From JAYZQT01 sp036136335 (GTDB taxonomy: Bacteria > Pseudomonadota > Alphaproteobacteria > MPNO01 > UBA830): 15,781 nucleotides of DNA. Made by a program: the position numbers and the translations under genes. The stretch is from NCBI GenBank assembly GCA_036136335.1, contig JAYZQT010000050.1, positions 1-15,781 on the forward strand, read 5' to 3'. Below, piece by piece: positions 7,183 through 13,871 of the stretch (position 1 is its first letter; each line of letters begins with the position of its first letter). The notes under the pieces were generated by a model, which did no database searches, was not told the DNA's origin, and saw only the letters and a program-made list of their open reading frames with translations.

Positions 7183-7320
7183 ATAAAAATTGTTAATGCC
7201 ACATCTGATTGGATTGATCTTAACCGCAATAACTTCGTCGAGGCGGCAACCAAAGGCCTTGACCTCTCGCGATCAAAAACGCACTTTCCCGCTTGGTATG
7301 TAATTAGCCAGGGGAAATAA
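7183..7320 (+). pseudogene. possible small gene with ATA in place of the start codon
   Basis: A 45-codon open frame beginning ATA AAA ATT GTT AAT. CGGAG at 7173-7177 is spaced 5 bases upstream, exactly where a ribosome-binding site should be. Its TAA stop overlaps the infA ATG (TAATG), a common translational-coupling layout. The frame stays open right back to the UPF0262 stop. No ATG, GTG or TTG occurs at its head. It could be a gene whose start has mutated, a gene using a rare ATA start, or chance; an open run this long is not improbable. The encoded peptide (…SDWIDLNRNNFVEAATKG…) is not one I recognise. Confidence 0.3.
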
Positions 7321-7538
7321 TGGCCAAAGAGGAGTTGATGGAGTTGGCGGGGACAGTTCTTGAACTTCTCCCCAACGCAATGTTCAGAGTCAAACTGGAT
7401 AATGAACACGAAGTACTAGCCCACACATCTGGTAAGATGCGCAAGAATCGTATTCGCGTACTAGCGGGCGATCGGGTCAACGTCGAGATGACGCACTATG
7501 ACCTGACAAAGGGGCGCATCACCTTCCGTTTCAAGTAA
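7320..7538 (+). CDS. infA: translation initiation factor IF-1
   Basis: 72 residues, the standard bacterial length. It is a single OB-fold (S1-like) domain that binds the 30S A site with IF-2 and IF-3 during initiation. Diagnostic stretches are the N-terminal KEELMELAGTVLELLPNAMFRV, HEVLAHTSGKMRKNRIRVLAGD (residues 30-51), and the C-terminal TKGRITFRFK. The ribosome-binding site AGGGGA is well placed before the ATG. The ATG shares its A with the TAA of the possible small frame upstream. The maf gene starts 5 bases after the stop, so infA, maf, rng and yacG look like one unit. Confidence 0.98.
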   Translation: MAKEELMELAGTVLELLPNAMFRVKLDNEHEVLAHTSGKMRKNRIRVLAGDRVNVEMTHYDLTKGRITFRFK

Positions 7539-7543
7539 CAACG

Positions 7544-8155
7544 ATGGTCCGGAACCGCGGGCCGCAAAGGCTGGTTTTGGCATCAGCTTCTCCTCGACGT
7601 AGAGAACTTCTCGAAAGGATTGGTTTGCCTCCTGATGAAGTTTGCGCCGCGGAAATAGACGAAACCCCCCTTAAAGGCGAAAAGCCAACAGTGCTTGCAA
7701 AACGTCTGGCGTGTCGAAAGGGCGCCGTAATAGCGTCCAAAGCAAGAGGTGCATGGGTTATTGCAGCCGATACAGTGGTAGCGCAGGGTTCTCGAATTCT
7801 TCGAAAGCCACGAGACGTTGCCGAGGCGCGACAGTCGTTGCTTCTACTCTCTGGCAGACGACATCGTGTGTATGGCAGCGTTGCGGTGTTTTCGCCGGAG
7901 GGCAGGATTGTTTCCCGTCTGGTGACAACTTCGGTGGCCTTTAAACGGCTCGATCCAGCCGAGATTGAAGCGTGCTTATGCACCGGGGAATGGGAGGGGA
8001 AGGCTGGTGGTTACGCTATCCAGGGATATGCGGGTGTCTTTGTCCGACATTTGACTGGTTCATATTTCAATGTGGTTGGATTGCCGCTTTACGAAGTAGT
8101 GTCGCTTTTGCGAGGATCAGGGTTTGTGTTTCCGAAAACAGTTATCTCTGGATAG
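7544..8155 (+). CDS. maf: Maf-family nucleoside triphosphate pyrophosphatase
   Basis: 203 residues. Maf proteins hydrolyse non-canonical or selected nucleotides (such as dTTP, UTP or m7GTP, depending on subfamily) to monophosphates, a house-cleaning role. The phosphate-binding motif SASPRRRELL lies at 14-23, the catalytic-region AADTVV with Asp at 76, KPRD at 88-91, and the hallmark KAGGYAIQG at 153-161. It ends in the family-typical TGSYFNVVGLPLYEV. Substrate cannot be settled between the YhdE-like and YceF-like types by eye. The start is only 5 bases after infA and lacks a strong ribosome-binding site, suggesting translation coupled to infA. rng starts 7 bases after the stop. Confidence 0.95.
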   Translation: MVRNRGPQRLVLASASPRRRELLERIGLPPDEVCAAEIDETPLKGEKPTVLAKRLACRKGAVIASKARGAWVIAADTVVAQGSRILRKPRDVAEARQSLLLLSGRRHRVYGSVAVFSPEGRIVSRLVTTSVAFKRLDPAEIEACLCTGEWEGKAGGYAIQGYAGVFVRHLTGSYFNVVGLPLYEVVSLLRGSGFVFPKTVISG

Positions 8156-8162
8156 TACGATA

Positions 8163-9593
8163 ATGAAACAGGAGTTGTTTATTAACGTTTCTGCAGCTGA
8201 AATTCGCGCAGCGTTGACGCACGAAGATGTTCTCGTCGAGTTGCTGATCGATCAGCCCGAGCGAGCAAGTGTTGTTGGCAACATATATCTCGGTCGGGTT
8301 GAGAGGGTGATGAAGGGGCTGGAAGCGGCCTTTGTGGATATTGGGTTAGCTCGGTCAGGGTTTCTAGGGCTGGAAGCGGGCCGTCGCCATAGCGAAGAGG
8401 GGACGGTGCCGGTTCACGAAGGCGAAACGGTTTTAGTCCAAATAACCAAAGACGCTATTGATGGAAAGGGCGTACAACTTTCCCGTCGGCTGACGCTTCC
8501 TGGACGATATCTCGTGTATGCGCCGACGAGAGATCGGGTAATGGTGTCACGGCAAATAGCTGACGAAACTGAAAGAAAACGTCTCACGGAACTGATGGCT
8601 GGAATTGCATCTCCAGACGAAGGTTTCATTTTGCGAACGGCAGCCGAAGGTGCCTCGGTAGAAGATCTCAAAGCGGATTGTGATCAAATTCGCGATTTGT
8701 GGAGAGGCGTAACTGGTTCTCAATCCACAAGTAAAGTCCCGGCCTGCCTCTATTCGGATCTTGATCCCATTCTTCGTGTTCTACGCGATTATGCCCTGAA
8801 TACTGTAAACACCATTTACCTAGATGATCCAGGCGCAGCTGCGTCCGCGCGGGCGTTTTGTATGAAATTCATGTCTGGAATGGAGGACAGAGTTAAGATC
8901 CATACAGGACCCCAACAGATGTTTGAGCAATTTGGTATCGAAGACGAAATTGTTCGGGCGTGTGAGAGGCGTGTCGATCTTGCGTCAGGCGGCGGTTTGG
9001 TGATTGAGACTGTGGAGGCTCTTACTGCAATTGATGTGAACACGGGACGTTTTGACAACGCATCGGATCTTGAACGAGTTGCGTTTCTAACGAACTGCGA
9101 GGCTGCGGAAGAGTCAGCACGGCAGATTCGTCTGCGTAATATTTCAGGTCTGATAGTCGTTGACTTTATCCATATGGAGGAAGGCGAAAATTGGAACAAG
9201 GTGCTAGAGTTGTTTGAAAAGGTTGCGAACCGTGACCGGAATCCAACGAGAATTCTGGGTGTTACGGAGGCGGGACTGGTTGAAGTGACTCGCCGCCGCC
9301 GCCGGGAACCACTTCTCAATACAATGACCCACGTATGTCAATCGTGTGGTGGTATTGGCCGTGTGAAGTCGTTGGGCGCCATCTCGATAGAAATTCTCCG
9401 GGCATTACGTCGGGAAGCCAGTATAACCCCGCCGGGGGAATTGGTGGTTTATGCAGCAGACAATGTGGCCAATTCGCTTGAGAACAATTTCGGTGTGCAG
9501 GTTGACGAAATTGAGGACGACTTTGGACGCACGATCCATTTGCGTTCTGACGAAGAATATATAGGCGATAATTACGATATCGTCGTTGAGTAA
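8163..9593 (+). CDS. rng: ribonuclease G (RNase E/G family)
   Basis: Endoribonuclease that cuts single-stranded AU-rich RNA, with roles in 16S rRNA 5' maturation and mRNA decay. 476 residues, close to the E. coli RNase G length and lacking the long C-terminal scaffold of RNase E. The N-terminal S1 domain spans about residues 38-110 (VGNIYLGRVERV, GLEAAFVDIG, GFL). Catalytic Asp residues are visible at D291 (LTAIDVNTGRF) and D334 (LIVVDFIHME). The zinc-link Cys pair is C392 and C395 (THVCQSCGGIGR). The ATG at 8163 is chosen because the protein then begins MKQELFINVSAAE, as in the family. An upstream in-frame ATG at 8124 lies inside maf. yacG overlaps its 3' end. Confidence 0.96.
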   Translation: MKQELFINVSAAEIRAALTHEDVLVELLIDQPERASVVGNIYLGRVERVMKGLEAAFVDIGLARSGFLGLEAGRRHSEEGTVPVHEGETVLVQITKDAIDGKGVQLSRRLTLPGRYLVYAPTRDRVMVSRQIADETERKRLTELMAGIASPDEGFILRTAAEGASVEDLKADCDQIRDLWRGVTGSQSTSKVPACLYSDLDPILRVLRDYALNTVNTIYLDDPGAAASARAFCMKFMSGMEDRVKIHTGPQQMFEQFGIEDEIVRACERRVDLASGGGLVIETVEALTAIDVNTGRFDNASDLERVAFLTNCEAAEESARQIRLRNISGLIVVDFIHMEEGENWNKVLELFEKVANRDRNPTRILGVTEAGLVEVTRRRRREPLLNTMTHVCQSCGGIGRVKSLGAISIEILRALRREASITPPGELVVYAADNVANSLENNFGVQVDEIEDDFGRTIHLRSDEEYIGDNYDIVVE

Positions 9594-9798
9594 TCCGGTG
9601 GCGAGGGTTGCAACACATCGATGTCCGGTATGCAGTTCAGGATCCGTGGACAAATTTAGCCCCTTCTGTTCCAAACGCTGTGCTGACATTGATCTAGGTC
9701 GCTGGTTCAGCGGTGGTTATGCCATCCCAACCGAAGAGGTCCCGGACGACTTTGATGCTGCTATTGAAGGGTATGAAATAGACGAAAGCGAAAACTAA
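9586..9798 (+). CDS. yacG: DNA gyrase inhibitor YacG
   Basis: 70 residues. Small zinc-finger protein of the YacG family, which inhibits DNA gyrase by binding GyrB. The four zinc ligands are C13 and C16 (CPVC) and C28 and C32 (CSKRC), followed by the family signature DIDLGRWFSGGYAIP (34-48) and an acidic C-terminal tail. The start is uncertain. A TTG at 9586 overlaps the end of rng by 8 bases, while a GTG at 9598 would shorten the protein by 4 residues and avoid the overlap. Neither has an obvious ribosome-binding site, so translation is probably coupled to rng. tRNA-Phe follows 83 bases later. Confidence 0.93.
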   Translation: MSNPVARVATHRCPVCSSGSVDKFSPFCSKRCADIDLGRWFSGGYAIPTEEVPDDFDAAIEGYEIDESEN

Positions 9799-9881
9799 TC
9801 TGCGTTGTTTTGCCCCCAATGCATCGGTAGACAGCCATCAAGTTATTGCCTATAAGCGGCCGTCATTAAAATCGGTTTTGT

Positions 9882-9957
9882 GCCCAGGTAGCTCAGTTGG
9901 TAGAGCATCGCACTGAAAATGCGGGTGTCGGTGGTTCAATTCCGCCCCTGGGCACCA
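9882..9957 (+). tRNA. tRNA-Phe (anticodon GAA)
   Basis: 76 bases with encoded CCA. The acceptor GCCCAGG pairs with CCTGGGC, followed by discriminator A. The D-arm is GCTC...GAGC. The anticodon stem TCGCA/TGCGG encloses CTGAAAA, giving anticodon GAA for phenylalanine. The T-arm carries GGTTCAATTCC. It closes the housekeeping block on the + strand. A TAAAAT at 9867-9872 could be its -10, but no good -35 was found. Confidence 0.97.
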
Positions 9958-10323
9958 CCTTTCCACATACACCATTATTTTATTGGGCTATTCCGGTTAA
10001 TTACAAAGATAAACCAGTTACAAAACCCCTACGAGACTCCCCAAGACCGGGCTAAACTCTACATAATAAACAAAACTAAGAACGACTTTTAAAGAATTGA
10101 TTTAATGGTATTTTTTTGAAAAATAATTGGGCACCAATCTTTTAATTAGGTATTTTATTAAGGAAAAGTACGTTGAAGCTGTATGAAAAAAAAATTCAAA
10201 ATTCTTTTACACTGTTTTCAAAATTGTTGTTGACCCTTTAGTCTAGAATTCTCACGATATGGAAGTGATCGTATCTCCGTGAATGCACGTCTGGATGCCC
10301 AATAAAACGTTTAAGGAGATTAT
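9958..10323 (+). other. AT-rich intergenic spacer
   Basis: 366 bases without a gene, much richer in A and T than the sequence on either side, with several A- and T-runs. No tRNA, CRISPR or integrase is present. A 9-base copy of the tRNA-Phe 3' end (TGGGCACCA) recurs at 10128-10136. The last 100 bases hold a probable promoter and the ribosome-binding site for the repeat-protein gene. Confidence 0.6.
10224..10258 (+). promoter_or_regulatory. candidate promoter for the repeat-protein gene
   Basis: TTGACC at 10230-10235 is a good -35, with CACGAT at 10253-10258 as a weak -10 after 17 bases. Alternatively TAGAAT at 10244-10249 is a good -10, but its best -35 (TTGTTG at 10224-10229) is too close. 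Either reading gives a 5' leader of about 55-70 bases. Confidence 0.3.
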
Positions 10324-10734
10324 ATGATGTTTCGCCTAATGTTTTTGTTGGGTTTTGCTTTCTTTGTCAGCACGCAGAATTTAATGGCAGGTCCGCTAGA
10401 GCAGTTGATACTTAACAATAAGGTTGCCACAGAATTCAATGCGGGCAACCTTAAGTCGGCGGAGAAATTGGCAAAAAAGTTGGAAGATCCAAATATAAAG
10501 CAGCTTTGGTTTTCGAATCTTATAGGTAAACATTTTCAAAATGACGATCTTAAATCGGTGGGCAGGTTATTGCCGGAGTTAACCGATCCAAATATTCAGC
10601 AGCTCTGGATTTCAAATATCGTTGCCAAGGCTATGCAAACCAAACGGTGCCATCTGGGTAGGTCGTGGATTAATAAGTTAACTGACCAGAACCTAAAGCA
10701 ACTCTGGAAACTTAATTATAGAATGGGTTGTTGA
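10324..10734 (+). CDS. secreted protein of exact 33-residue helical repeats
   Basis: 136 residues. The first 22 form a convincing signal peptide: Arg at 4, a hydrophobic core to about 15, and a likely cut after LMAG or AMA-like LMA at 20-22. The mature part is almost entirely a repeat. The block DPN(I)xQLW(F/I)SN recurs with Asp at 55, 88 and 121 and Trp at 62, 95 and 128, so the period is exactly 33 residues. Each block is preceded by a LKSxxxLxxxL-type helix. The third copy diverges and stops short, ending in Cys 136. Each unit reads as two helices, so a small alpha-solenoid of TPR or Sel1-like style in the periplasm is plausible, but I do not recognise the family. AAGGAG lies 5 bases before the ATG at 10324; the next ATG (10327) is also usable. 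It is a lone gene in AT-rich surroundings. No function can be named. Confidence 0.8.
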   Translation: MMFRLMFLLGFAFFVSTQNLMAGPLEQLILNNKVATEFNAGNLKSAEKLAKKLEDPNIKQLWFSNLIGKHFQNDDLKSVGRLLPELTDPNIQQLWISNIVAKAMQTKRCHLGRSWINKLTDQNLKQLWKLNYRMGC

Positions 10735-10775
10735 TAGCAGGCACGTAAACGGAAGCTACATATTCCCCTATTTGG

Positions 10776-10792
10776 CCCAGTGTAATTCTGGG
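10776..10792 (+). terminator. weak hairpin after the repeat-protein gene
   Basis: CCCAG and CTGGG form a perfect 5-base stem with a 7-base loop, 41 bases after the stop codon. No T-run follows, so its role as a terminator is doubtful. Confidence 0.25.
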
Positions 10793-10841
10793 TATATGGC
10801 GGGATTACAAAAAGATCGTAATCTATTGAGTTTAAATATAA

Positions 10842-10952
10842 AAAAGCATTTCCCTAGGCGTCAGTCTTTCTTTGGATGGTCTGGTTCAAAACGAAGCCGA
10901 CCTCGACCGACAGGTAGCTGACCTGAAGACCCTGCTAGGCCTAAGCCAATGA
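10842..10952 (+). pseudogene. apparent 3' remnant of a gene coupled to the oxidase gene
   Basis: A frame ending in TGA at 10950-10952 reads as a charged amphipathic helix over its last 20 codons (NEADLDRQVADLKTLLGLSQ), with coding-like codon choice. The stop overlaps the oxidase ATG as ATGA, the usual sign of two coupled genes. The frame has no proper start: an in-frame TAA lies at 10839-10841 and the sequence before about 10850 turns AT-rich. This fits a deletion that removed all but the C-terminus of an upstream gene. It is too short to name the family, and a chance open frame remains possible. Confidence 0.35.
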
Positions 10953-12259
10953 TTACGTCTTCTTCACCTCCACGCCAAATTTCTCCTTCCGGTTGGTCAT
11001 TGCTTCAACCACGCTCACGATCCTACCCCCGAATATCTGCAAATATTGATTGCGATTTTTGTGTGGTTGGGGCTGGGTGGTCCGGACTAGCAGCCGCGCA
11101 TCGTCTAGCCACCAGTAATCCGGACTCCAGGATCGTTCTTGTCGATGGAGGCGCGATTGGCAGTGGGGCTGGGGGCGGCAATTCCGGTTTCCTGTTCGAC
11201 CTTCCGTTTGTATTCAGCGGTGACGCCTATCAAGGTCGGGAAGACGAGGGCCGTTTTGAAATCCGCCTGTACCGGGAAGTCGTTAATGGCATCCGGGAAC
11301 TTGTAAAATCCCATAACATCGAATGTGGTTGGTCTGAGATCGGACAGTACCATGTCGCCGTCGGCAAACAGGGTGAGCGCGACCTCGGCGTCATCGAAAA
11401 GAGCCTGATAAATCTAGGTGAGGAACATGTTGTTTACGGTGGCTTGGAGATTGCTGATCGATTGGGAACGAATTATTACACGCGTGCGATCCACACCCCG
11501 GGCACGGTACAAATAAATCCGTTTGCCTTGTTGAACGGCATCGTAACCTCTTTGCCTGAGAACGTTTCCGTTTACGAAAACTCGCCGGTACATACAATTG
11601 AAGAAGACCGGCCCGTCCGGGTTCGGTGCGACGGCGGGTCGGTATCTGCAGGCCGTTGTCTGGTCACTTCAAATGCTCATCTGCGCGCTTTTATAGGTTC
11701 CAACGCCAATCTCATTCCACTCATGACCTTCGCGGCAATCACCAAACCTCTCGGGTCTAAACAAGCGTTAGGAGGGCAAGGAAATTCCATTTGGGGCGTT
11801 GTTCCGTCATCCCCGTTCGGGACAAGTATGCGCCGTCTTTGCGACGATCGATTGTTGGTGCGCACTACAAATGCCTTTGCCGCTGACTACAACGTGCCTG
11901 AGAGGATTTGGGCAAGGGTACAGGATCGGCTCCGCAAGTCGTTGCAAAGACGTTTTCCCGATGCCCCCAACATTAAAATCGAGCATACTTGGGGTGGTCT
12001 GGTCTCAACATTTCGAGATGCAAAAGGATTTTTTGGTCAGATCGACAAGGGGATATTTGCCGCGACATCGTCCGGAATGCCCCTCTCTATTCTCTACGGG
12101 CAACAACTTGCAGAACTCGTTCTGGAAAACGACAGCGACGCCCTAGGCTTTGTACGTCGGCACTCAAACCCTGGCCAACTTCTGCCGGACCCGTTGTTAG
12201 GCATGTTTGTGAACTCAGTCTTGGGCGTGCAGCAAATCAGAGCGTGGCGAGAGTTTTAG
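10949..12259 (+). CDS. FAD-dependent oxidoreductase, DAO family
   Basis: 436 residues. It belongs to the D-amino-acid-oxidase/glycine-oxidase-like (DAO) superfamily, whose members oxidise amines and amino acids with FAD. The dinucleotide-binding motif GAGWSGLAAAHRLA lies at 41-54, later than usual because of a roughly 35-residue N-terminal extension rich in Ser, Pro and Arg. The second strand ends VLVDGG with D66 where Glu is usual. Next comes the GSGAGGGNSGF segment (71-81). Near the C-terminus are EHTWGGL (about 347-353) and the FAD-closing ATSSGMPLSILYGQQLAEL. The overall pattern suggests a PuuB-like gamma-glutamylputrescine or methylated-amine oxidase, but the substrate cannot be read from sequence. 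There is no good ribosome-binding site. The ATG at 10949 overlaps the stop of an apparent gene remnant, consistent with former translational coupling. The MFS gene follows 139 bases later. Confidence 0.85.
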   Translation: MITSSSPPRQISPSGWSLLQPRSRSYPRISANIDCDFCVVGAGWSGLAAAHRLATSNPDSRIVLVDGGAIGSGAGGGNSGFLFDLPFVFSGDAYQGREDEGRFEIRLYREVVNGIRELVKSHNIECGWSEIGQYHVAVGKQGERDLGVIEKSLINLGEEHVVYGGLEIADRLGTNYYTRAIHTPGTVQINPFALLNGIVTSLPENVSVYENSPVHTIEEDRPVRVRCDGGSVSAGRCLVTSNAHLRAFIGSNANLIPLMTFAAITKPLGSKQALGGQGNSIWGVVPSSPFGTSMRRLCDDRLLVRTTNAFAADYNVPERIWARVQDRLRKSLQRRFPDAPNIKIEHTWGGLVSTFRDAKGFFGQIDKGIFAATSSGMPLSILYGQQLAELVLENDSDALGFVRRHSNPGQLLPDPLLGMFVNSVLGVQQIRAWREF

Positions 12260-12317
12260 CGACATTGTCACGATAAAGGTAGCGATGATGGCAAACATCC
12301 ATGTACGATGGAGATTG

Positions 12318-12355
12318 AAGCTTTGCTGAGTACAACGCCGCTGGCCGGCAAGCTT
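12318..12355 (+). other. stem-loop between the oxidase and transporter genes
   Basis: Arms AAGCT-T-TGC (12318-12326) and GCA-AGCTT (12348-12355) pair over 8 bases with one bulged T, around a 21-base GC-rich loop. No T-run follows, so it may be an mRNA structure rather than a terminator. The rest of the 139-base gap shows nothing else. Confidence 0.25.
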
Positions 12356-12398
12356 AACTTCTCCCTTCGGACTTAATCTAATCCATGTGTAAAGGTCC

Positions 12399-13634
12399 AT
12401 GATGCACGCCAGGCTGCCTACCTCGGATCCTGTATTTCTAATCATCGCGGTCTGCACGGCGCAGGTCCTGGCCCAGCTGGGCGCCTTTACATTCTTCGCC
12501 TTGTTGCCCACCTTTTTCCATGAATGGGGTCTCAGCCATTCACAAGCGGGTATTCTGAACGGCATTATCTTCGGCGCCTATGCGCTCATTGTTCCGTTTG
12601 TCGTTCCCCTGACCGACCGTATCGACCCCCGCCGCATCTACATCTGTGCGGTGGGTTTGACGACGATTTCGCACTTGGGCATGGCCTTTATCGCCGATGG
12701 ATTCTGGGACGGCTTCGTGTTCCGCGCGCTTGCGGGTATCGGCTGGGGCGGTACGTACATGGTCGGCTTGAAGGCGCTCGCCGACCTGGTAGAAGGACCG
12801 ACGCAGTCACGGGCGGTTTCCTTTCACGCCGCCAGCATCGGGATCGGGGGATCCTTATCCTTCGTCCTCGCCGGCTGGGCGGCGAATTCCGTCAGTTGGC
12901 AAACCGCTTTTCAAATCTCCGCGGCGGGCAGCTTTCTGGCATTGCTGGTGATGGCGTTTCTAGTGCCGAGGCGCACCCCAGTGCCGTTGGACGACCAAGG
13001 CTGGCTTTCCACGTTCATCCGTGCGCTTAAAAACAAATCCGCGATCGCGTATTCCTTGGGCTATTTGGTCCATACTTGGGAAATGTTCACGCTCAGATCC
13101 TGGGTGGTAACGTTTTTAGTGTTTACCGCGGTGCAAGAGGGTGGGCCGCCTAATTTCCTGATCCCGACCGTGGTCGCCATGCTAATGGAACTGACGGGAA
13201 CGGCAAGCAGCGTGTTTGGCAACGAAGTCGCCATCCGGGTCGGGCGTCGCCGGTGGATCCTTATGGTGATGTTCGCGTCCATGGCCACCGGCGCCATCGT
13301 CGGCTTTTCCGCAAGTGCGGGATATGGCGTGGCGGCCACGATCTGCCTTATCTATAACATGTTGATTTATGCGGACTCCGCATCTCTGACCGCCGGCGCG
13401 GTGGGCACGGCCGAACCGGGCCGCCGCGGCGCCACGCTCGCCGTGCATGGCATGTTGGGGTATGGCGGCGGGTTCGGAGGCCCGATTTTTCTGGGTGTGA
13501 TCCTGGATGTCCTGGGTGGCGAAACGATGATGAACTGGGGCATCGCCTTTGCCCATGTCAGCGTGATCATGTTCATTGGGCCCTTGGCTATCAAATTTTT
13601 GAAACCCAGCGCATTACCGGGCGACAAGGCCTGA
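12399..13634 (+). CDS. major facilitator superfamily (MFS) transporter
   Basis: 411 residues with about 12 hydrophobic segments, roughly at 12-36, 48-70, 79-99, 105-127, 141-160, 167-189, 215-242, 252-272, 286-306, 309-332, 349-371 and 378-400. It is an inner-membrane carrier. The loop between helices 2 and 3 reads PLTDRIDPRRIY (70-81), a recognisable form of MFS motif A. Helix 4 begins with R109 in RALAGIGWGGTY, resembling motif B. A basic GRRRW loop (282-286) separates helices 8 and 9. Such proteins are often annotated as nitrate/nitrite or cyanate-type or generic MFS carriers; the substrate is not readable. Two consecutive ATGs are possible, with AAAGG just upstream. Base composition is clearly higher in GC than the housekeeping block: a hand count of 12721-12780 gives 41 of 60, against 25 of 60 at 3901-3960 in murA. 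This suggests a different history. It probably serves the neighbouring oxidase or methyltransferase. Confidence 0.9.
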   Translation: MMHARLPTSDPVFLIIAVCTAQVLAQLGAFTFFALLPTFFHEWGLSHSQAGILNGIIFGAYALIVPFVVPLTDRIDPRRIYICAVGLTTISHLGMAFIADGFWDGFVFRALAGIGWGGTYMVGLKALADLVEGPTQSRAVSFHAASIGIGGSLSFVLAGWAANSVSWQTAFQISAAGSFLALLVMAFLVPRRTPVPLDDQGWLSTFIRALKNKSAIAYSLGYLVHTWEMFTLRSWVVTFLVFTAVQEGGPPNFLIPTVVAMLMELTGTASSVFGNEVAIRVGRRRWILMVMFASMATGAIVGFSASAGYGVAATICLIYNMLIYADSASLTAGAVGTAEPGRRGATLAVHGMLGYGGGFGGPIFLGVILDVLGGETMMNWGIAFAHVSVIMFIGPLAIKFLKPSALPGDKA

Positions 13635-13871
13635 ACGGGCGGTGGCCATAGTAAATTCAATCACAAAAGTTTGAGGCCTTGGTCTACTTAAAATCTTCTC
13701 TCAAGTATCCCTGACCCTAAATAAAGATAGCTAAATCCATCTATCCCTAGAGTGGCGCTTTGCTGATCAATTGTGGGCTTCTGAAGGCCTTGATATAGTC
13801 CGTTGTAGAGTTTACGGGCGGTTCAGATAAACAATGCGTTCCGGGCATACACAAAACTGTAAGGATCGATA

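Noticed and set aside
8816..9319. 167-residue minus-strand frame inside rng
   Set aside because: Low-complexity Ser/Arg-rich translation typical of a frame opposite a real gene; rng has all its catalytic residues here.
9958..10323. CRISPR array or insertion-sequence remnant in the AT-rich spacer
   Set aside because: Only A/T runs and one 9-base repeat are present. There are no regularly spaced repeats, terminal inverted repeats or transposase fragments.
12524..13030. 168-residue + strand frame within the MFS gene
   Set aside because: Arg/Gly-rich out-of-frame translation of high-GC sequence; the MFS frame shows clear membrane segments and motif A.
13635..13871. Repeated short words (ACGGGCGGT and GGCCTTG, each twice) between the MFS and MetE-like genes
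   Set aside because: Too short and irregularly spaced to separate from chance; no palindrome or operator-like symmetry.
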